The notes under the pieces were generated by a model that ran no database searches, was not told where the DNA came from, and saw only the letters and a list, made by a program, of their open reading frames with translations. 8,909 nucleotides of DNA from NCBI GenBank assembly GCA_017882055.1, contig JADGQE010000150.1, positions 1 through 8,909 on the forward strand. Reading direction: 5' to 3'. Made by a program: the position numbers and the translations under genes. This document shows positions 5,559-8,909 of the stretch, piece after piece. Source of the stretch: Thermoflexales bacterium (GTDB lineage Bacteria > Chloroflexota > Anaerolineae > Fen-1058). How positions within the stretch are numbered: the first letter of the stretch is position 1; each line of letters begins with the position of its first letter.

Positions 5559-5578
5559 GTCGTGTTATCTCTTGGTCA
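5556..5578 (-). promoter_or_regulatory. Start-anchored leader shared with the ATP-grasp gene (copy 2)
   Basis: Minus strand TGACCAAGAGATAAC followed by ACGAC and the ATG of the transporter. It occupies the 21 bases between the lipoprotein stop and the start codon. It matches the ATP-grasp leader at 16 of 20 positions with identical spacing. It may be a shared ribosome-binding or regulatory element, or the trace of a duplicated gene start. Confidence 0.5.
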
Positions 5579-5579
5579 T

Positions 5580-5804
5580 TTATTTGGCGCGTGTCGCGGC
5601 GACATCGGCCAGATACAATTTTTCGTAGAAGACACTAAATGCAATCTTCTGGCCGTCCGGCGACCAGGCGGGATTGGCATACGTAAACGCTTGGCCGGGA
5701 TCGATCCGCTCGTAGCCCGATCGGCTACAGCCGGCCAGCATCCACACGATCGCCCAACCGATCAATCCCAACCGCTGGCGCATTGGCCGGAAGCGCATCG
5801 ACAT
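5580..5804 (-). CDS. Small lipoprotein with one TolB/PD40-like propeller repeat, probably truncated
   Basis: The 74-residue product has a basic N-terminus (RFRPMRQR), a hydrophobic stretch (13-24) and a lipobox LAGC (23-26), so it should be lipidated at Cys26 and exported. Residues 43-68 contain PAWSPDGQKIAFS, the hallmark of a TolB/PD40 beta-propeller blade, followed by LYLADV. Propeller proteins normally have four or more such blades, so a single one ending in ATRAK suggests an internal or C-terminal truncation of a longer ancestor; a genuine mini-lipoprotein is the alternative. The ATG at 5804 has GGAG nine bases upstream. The gene begins 14 bases after the OB-fold gene and ends 21 bases before the transporter, so it is part of the same transcription unit. 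Confidence 0.65.
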   Translation of the reverse strand: MSMRFRPMRQRLGLIGWAIVWMLAGCSRSGYERIDPGQAFTYANPAWSPDGQKIAFSVFYEKLYLADVAATRAK

Positions 5805-5818
5805 GCTTCTCGCTCCGA

Positions 5819-7747
5819 TTATTGAATCGTCACATCGTAACCCAGAGCAGGCACGATCTCCATGGTGCGAAAGAAATCAGTCTGGCCGACGACGCGCACC
5901 CTGGTGCCCTTGGCAATATTGGCCGCATTGGGCACGTAAGCCCAGATGTTATTGAAGATCGTCACTTTGATGTTGCCAGTGCCGTCGTCCACAAAGAGAT
6001 ATACGCCGGACGAAAAACCTTTCACGTCGGTGACCGTGCCTTCGACAGCCACAATTTGCCCGGCTTTGGTTAGCGTGTTGATCGCCGCTATGGGAACACT
6101 GCTATTCGATCCGGCAGTAAGGATTGTCACATCCTTGCCCGAGTGCGGTTCGAGTTGCAGCACGCCTTTGTAGACGGTCACTTTTGCCACGACGGAAACA
6201 TCCGCGCCCAGGTTCAAGCCAACGCGATTCGGCACGAATTTGTAGTTGTCGCTGTAGAGCACCAGCTCGATCCGCCCGGTGCCATCGTCGAGCAAAAACT
6301 TGAAGCCCGCTGAGAAACTCGCCGTCTCCACCACTTTGCCACGCACGGCAAAAGTCTGGCCCGCCTGGGCTTGAGTCAGTGCGTTGATCGGCGCGAGGTT
6401 GACCGCTGCAGATGGCGTCGCCGTTGGTTGAGGAGTGGGCGTGGCCGATGGCCCAGGCGTGGCCGATGGCCCAGGCGTGGCCGATGGCTTAGGCGTAGTC
6501 GTCGAGACTGGTGTGGTGGTTGCCGCGGCTGGTGTCGAAGTCGGTTCGAGCGTTGAGGCTGGTGTTGAAGTGGATGGCGTCGCAGTGGGCGATGGCGTCG
6601 CGGTAGACGACGATGGCGTCGCAGTAGACGATGGCGTCGCAGTAGATAACGACGCTGCCGTCTTGAGCGGTGCAGCGATCAGCGCCACATCTTGATCGAT
6701 CTCCGGCACGATTTCGATCTGGCTGTGAAACACGCTGACTTCGCCTTGCACGCTGAGCTGCGCGCCCGGCTGTATCTGCGCTGCGATCGATAGCGTCGTC
6801 CACAAGTCCTGCCAGAACAAAACGGTCAGGCGTTTACCATTATCGCTCAAAGTCACGCGGGTGCCGGCCGAAAACGGCGAAACATTTTCGACCGTGCCGC
6901 TGATGCGCACCCAGCGGCCTGCATCTGATTCAGCCAGATCGTTCAGCGCCGCGGCTTTGGCAATCTCGATCGGTTCATTCAGCAACGTCAGATCCGCACC
7001 ACGATTGAGTGTCAGCTGCGGCGTCGAGTCGTACAGGGTCACGGTGCCGATCACTTGTACCGATTGGCCGGCCGCGACCTGTGGTACTGCGCCCAATAGC
7101 GCTTCGGTATCGGCCGAGATCGCCACATCGATCGGGCCGGTGGCATCGCGCAATGAGATCAACTTCAAGCCTTCGTAAGGCGTCTTGATCGCGCGCACGA
7201 CGCCGCGCACCGTCACGCCGTGCAGCGCATCGGCCCCGGTAATCGAAGCGAGGTCGCGCCGCGCTGCTTGATCGGTGGCGCGAACCAGTGTGATCGCGCT
7301 GGCCGAATCGAGCGACAAAGAAGGCACCGCCTCACGCACGCGCAGCGTGCCTTGCACTGAAACATTGTCGCCGGGCGCGGGGATCTTGTCGGCAGCGATC
7401 AACTCCTGGACCGGCGAACGAAACGCAGCGACCATGATCTCGCCGGTTTCGTCGCGCACCCAGAAGGTGAGCGATTGAGACGCGGCGTTGTAGTTGGGGC
7501 CGCGCGTCACGGTGCCGCTGATCTGCGCGTAAGCATAGTTGGAAGTGGATTGCACATCGCCGATTTTGAGGTGCACAATCGGCGCACGCGTGGCGAAGAA
7601 CCACAATACGGCCAGACCCGCCAGGGCTACGACAATCGAGGCCAGGCCAAAGGTTCGGATGCGCATGCGGCGTTTGATGTCCGCGCCGCAGTGAGGGCAG
7701 AGATCGTTCGATCCGGTGTCACGGCCACAACTGGGACAAGGGGGCAT
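5819..7747 (-). CDS. Membrane-anchored zinc-ribbon protein with five predicted OB-fold domains
   Basis: The 642-residue protein starts with a zinc ribbon (C4, C7, C17, C20), followed by a basic stretch and one membrane helix (33-52). After that come repeated domains of 80-100 residues with the OB-fold pattern 'V.G.V......G..L.L.D.TG.I.V.......G..V.V.G.V'. I place them at about 57-155, 165-256, 264-358, 452-543 and 553-642. A linker rich in Thr, Pro, Ser and Ala (363-448) separates domains three and four. Domains four and five are the most alike (FLLDDGTGRIELVLY versus LFVDDGTGNIKVTIF). The ribbon would be cytoplasmic and the OB-folds outside if the N-terminus is in; ligand unknown, whether nucleic acid, oligosaccharide or protein. 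The ATG at 7747 has AAAAGGA six bases upstream, and a promoter lies about 70 bases before it. It is first in the run with the lipoprotein and transporter genes. Confidence 0.82.
   Translation of the reverse strand: MPPCPSCGRDTGSNDLCPHCGADIKRRMRIRTFGLASIVVALAGLAVLWFFATRAPIVHLKIGDVQSTSNYAYAQISGTVTRGPNYNAASQSLTFWVRDETGEIMVAAFRSPVQELIAADKIPAPGDNVSVQGTLRVREAVPSLSLDSASAITLVRATDQAARRDLASITGADALHGVTVRGVVRAIKTPYEGLKLISLRDATGPIDVAISADTEALLGAVPQVAAGQSVQVIGTVTLYDSTPQLTLNRGADLTLLNEPIEIAKAAALNDLAESDAGRWVRISGTVENVSPFSAGTRVTLSDNGKRLTVLFWQDLWTTLSIAAQIQPGAQLSVQGEVSVFHSQIEIVPEIDQDVALIAAPLKTAASLSTATPSSTATPSSSTATPSPTATPSTSTPASTLEPTSTPAAATTTPVSTTTPKPSATPGPSATPGPSATPTPQPTATPSAAVNLAPINALTQAQAGQTFAVRGKVVETASFSAGFKFLLDDGTGRIELVLYSDNYKFVPNRVGLNLGADVSVVAKVTVYKGVLQLEPHSGKDVTILTAGSNSSVPIAAINTLTKAGQIVAVEGTVTDVKGFSSGVYLFVDDGTGNIKVTIFNNIWAYVPNAANIAKGTRVRVVGQTDFFRTMEIVPALGYDVTIQ
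6438..6491. repeat. Three tandem 18-base repeats in the linker of the OB-fold protein
   Basis: GGCGTGGCCGATGGCCCA occurs at 6438-6455, exactly again at 6456-6473, and a third time with two changes at 6474-6491. In the gene's frame it encodes the six-residue unit GPSATP (the last copy KPSATP). The unit is in frame, so copy number can vary without breaking the protein. Confidence 0.85.
6573..6647. repeat. Four tandem 18-21-base repeats in the linker of the OB-fold protein
   Basis: Units starting GATGGCGTCGC occur at 6573, 6591, 6612 and 6630; three are 18 bases and the second is 21, with an extra GAC. They encode ATPS-type units of the Thr/Pro/Ser linker and keep frame. The near identity of the last two copies suggests recent slippage. 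Confidence 0.8.
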
Positions 7748-7818
7748 GGCGATTCCTTTTAATGAAGTAAAGGTTACACGCTCATCTTAAGCATTATCGC
7801 TCCCTCCCTGGCAAGCAA

Positions 7819-7846
7819 AGTATAACACGGTCGATAACCACATCAA
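7819..7846 (-). promoter_or_regulatory. Promoter of the OB-fold/lipoprotein/transporter operon
   Basis: Minus strand: TTGATG (7846-7841), a 16-base spacer, and TATACT (7824-7819) preceded by TGT, an extended -10. The predicted start near 7812 leaves a leader of about 65 bases to the ATG at 7747. It lies just downstream of the terminator of the GNAT gene, as expected for a new transcription unit. Confidence 0.6.
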
Positions 7847-7852
7847 AATGCC

Positions 7853-7886
7853 AAACAAAAACCCGGTCTCTCGATAAGAGCCGGGT
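7853..7886 (-). terminator. Intrinsic terminator of the GNAT gene
   Basis: On the minus strand ACCCGG-CTCT pairs with AGAG-CCGGGT (7886-7877 with 7871-7861) around the five-base loop TATCG, with one bulged A. TTTTGTTT follows immediately. It lies about 60 bases after the GNAT stop codon. A strong, conventional rho-independent terminator. Confidence 0.88.
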
Positions 7887-7947
7887 CATTGAATCAGCAA
7901 GCCGGATCGCCCTCAAACGAATCGGGGCAAGGTCGTTGCAATTTTGA

Positions 7948-8577
7948 TCACGCTGGCAGCAGCATCTTCACGCGATGGAACCGGATCCACCTCCACTTAA
8001 GGAACCTGAAGATCGTGTACTGGCCGGCTGGCTCGTTGCCGGCTCCGAGCGCCAGCTTGACGGCATGGGTGTTAGATTGCTCCGTCAGTTGAACCGTCTT
8101 TTCGTAGCCGTGTTCTTTCAACCATTGTGCCACAGTCCGCGCCAGCATGGTCGCCACTCCGATCGAGCGATGATCGGGCCGGACGTAAGCGCCCCATAGA
8201 TAGGCTTCATTCGGTTCGATCTCGATCGGAATCTGCTGGACGGACGGGCTATGGGTGAACGCCGCCCAGAAGATACCGATGACTCGTCCACTTTCTAGCG
8301 CGATAAAACAGACTTCACCAGCCCGCATTTTCTGCGCGAATCGCCTGGCCCTGTAAGCCGGCACCAGGGTTTGCCACAACGCCTGATCGGCCAGCGTCGA
8401 TCGACGAATGCTGATGCCCGCTCTCAGCTTGACCATCGGAATCGGTTTCTTCAGCCATTGTCGCATGACGTAAACTTCTCGAAATTGGACGAATGTTTCA
8501 AGGCAGAGCTTCAGGGTCGCCCGCCAGCCTTCCTGCTGCCATTCGAAAATAATTGCCTGTGCCACATTTCTGATCAT
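7948..8577 (-). CDS. GNAT-family N-acetyltransferase
   Basis: The 209-residue protein has a GNAT core in its C-terminal half: beta strands around VCFIALESGRVIGIFWA (89-105) and YLWGAYVRP (126-134). The acetyl-CoA-binding turn HRSIGVA (136-142, R-x-x-G-x-A) comes next, followed by helix TMLARTVAQWLKEHGY, and then QSNTHAVKLALGAGNEPAG near the end. It transfers an acetyl group from acetyl-CoA to an unknown amine. The N-terminal 50 residues (helical, FEWQQEGWRATLKLCLETF) are an extra segment of unknown role. I start at the ATG at 8577, which has AGGAG eight bases upstream. An in-frame ATG at 8637 would add 20 hydrophobic residues but has no ribosome site. A TATAGT box at 8605-8600 is a possible -10. 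It is a single-gene unit bounded by a terminator, unrelated by context to the genes downstream. Confidence 0.87.
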   Translation of the reverse strand: MIRNVAQAIIFEWQQEGWRATLKLCLETFVQFREVYVMRQWLKKPIPMVKLRAGISIRRSTLADQALWQTLVPAYRARRFAQKMRAGEVCFIALESGRVIGIFWAAFTHSPSVQQIPIEIEPNEAYLWGAYVRPDHRSIGVATMLARTVAQWLKEHGYEKTVQLTEQSNTHAVKLALGAGNEPAGQYTIFRFLKWRWIRFHRVKMLLPA

Positions 8578-8696
8578 TGATAATACTCCTATACCGGATA
8601 CTATAACGCCAAAAAGTGAAATCCACGTGAAATACATTATGGAAATTCATTTTGAGTTTGAGGCTCTTCCGACTTCAGCGGGGAAAAGAAATTTTT

Positions 8697-8819
8697 GGAC
8701 GCAGATTTACGCCGACGGGAGCACTGCACCGCATGTGTTGGACGGATAAGAAGAAAAATCTGCGTTCACACCTGCCCTGCTCCGCAGCGCGGTGCAAGGG
8801 TCTGCGTTAATCAGCGTCC
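8697..8819. repeat. Dispersed palindromic intergenic repeat (about 123 bp)
   Basis: Outer arms GGACGCAGATTTACGC (8697-8712) and GCGTTAATCAGCGTCC (8804-8819) are inverted with 14 of 16 matches. Inner arms TGCACCGC (8725-8732) and GCGGTGCA (8789-8796) match exactly. A third copy, AATCTGCGT (8757-8765), also pairs with the first arm. Repeats of the 'cgcagatt...aatctgcg' kind are common in some bacterial genomes; I recall similar ones from Chloroflexota. The rest of the gap between the GNAT gene and the right-edge gene shows nothing convincing. Confidence 0.65.
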
Positions 8820-8834
8820 TGATTCCTATGTCTG

Positions 8835-8855
8835 TTGAACAATAATCTCGTTCAA
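8835..8855. promoter_or_regulatory. Short inverted repeat upstream of the right-edge gene
   Basis: TTGAAC (8835-8840) and GTTCAA (8850-8855) are exact reverse complements nine bases apart. The interval overlaps a 13-base sequence ATAATCTCGTTCA (8842-8854), which also occurs before the left-edge minus-strand gene (106-94). It could be an operator, a -10-containing promoter segment, or chance. Confidence 0.3.
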
Positions 8856-8889
8856 GCCAGAAGAGCCGATTTTGATAAGGAGAATGATT

Positions 8890-8909
8890 GTGGCAGACAG
8901 TACAGGGGG
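8890..8909 (+). CDS. Partial unidentified CDS, start only, running off the right edge
   Basis: AAGGAG (8877-8882) lies seven bases before a GTG at 8890 that opens the frame GTG GCA GAC AGT ACA GGG. An in-frame ATG at 8884 is only one base from the ribosome site and so is a poorer start. Only six codons are visible and no product can be named. It would be the only plus-strand gene in the window. Confidence 0.4.

Noticed and set aside
8578..8637. Longer GNAT start with a hydrophobic N-terminal extension
   Set aside because: No ribosome site before the ATG at 8637, whereas the ATG at 8577 has AGGAG at ideal spacing; the promoter-like TATAGT also falls inside the extension.

Overview
The window looks like a chromosomal stretch of a moderately GC-rich bacterium, plausibly a member of the Chloroflexota. 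That placement is inference only. It rests on a membrane-anchored zinc-ribbon/OB-fold protein with a long Ala-Thr-Pro-Ser linker, a dispersed intergenic repeat of the 'cgcagatt...aatctgcg' type, and GC-rich genes carrying Shine-Dalgarno sites. No rRNA, tRNA or CRISPR array is visible.

Almost everything is on the minus strand. From the right: a GNAT acetyltransferase (8577-7948) ends in a clear intrinsic terminator. A promoter near 7846-7819 then leads into a tightly packed run: zinc-ribbon/multi-OB-fold membrane protein (7747-5819), a 74-residue lipoprotein with one TolB-like propeller repeat (5804-5580), and a TctA/DUF112-family membrane transporter (5558-4239). The same strand resumes with an ATP-grasp ligase (2071-1211) and a YdjM/DUF457 membrane protein (1181-162). 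A partial gene on each edge (67-1 minus; 8890 onward plus) is tentative.

Between the transporter and the ATP-grasp gene lies a segment of about 2.1 kb with visibly lower GC. It carries a compact three-gene operon: a TIGR04255-family protein, an unrecognised 174-residue protein and a HEPN-domain protein. It has its own TATAAT box with an overlapping palindrome and its own terminator. The segment is bracketed by two copies of the last 27 bases of the transporter gene (4239-4265 and 2130-2156). These differ at four positions, and all four are synonymous: the same eight residues, IAKMLGLI, plus a stop are encoded at both ends. This is the pattern left when an element integrates into the 3' end of a protein-coding gene and supplies a replacement end, although no integrase is present. 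I read the window as an ancestral operon (OB-fold protein, lipoprotein, transporter, ATP-grasp, YdjM) split by a small accessory island carrying a candidate HEPN toxin-antitoxin or defence module.

A promoter-like sequence just past the island terminator (2235-2206) could now drive the ATP-grasp and ydjM genes. The transporter and ATP-grasp genes also share a nearly identical 20-base leader at the same distance from their start codons. The pathway served by the ancestral operon is not evident from the sequence.
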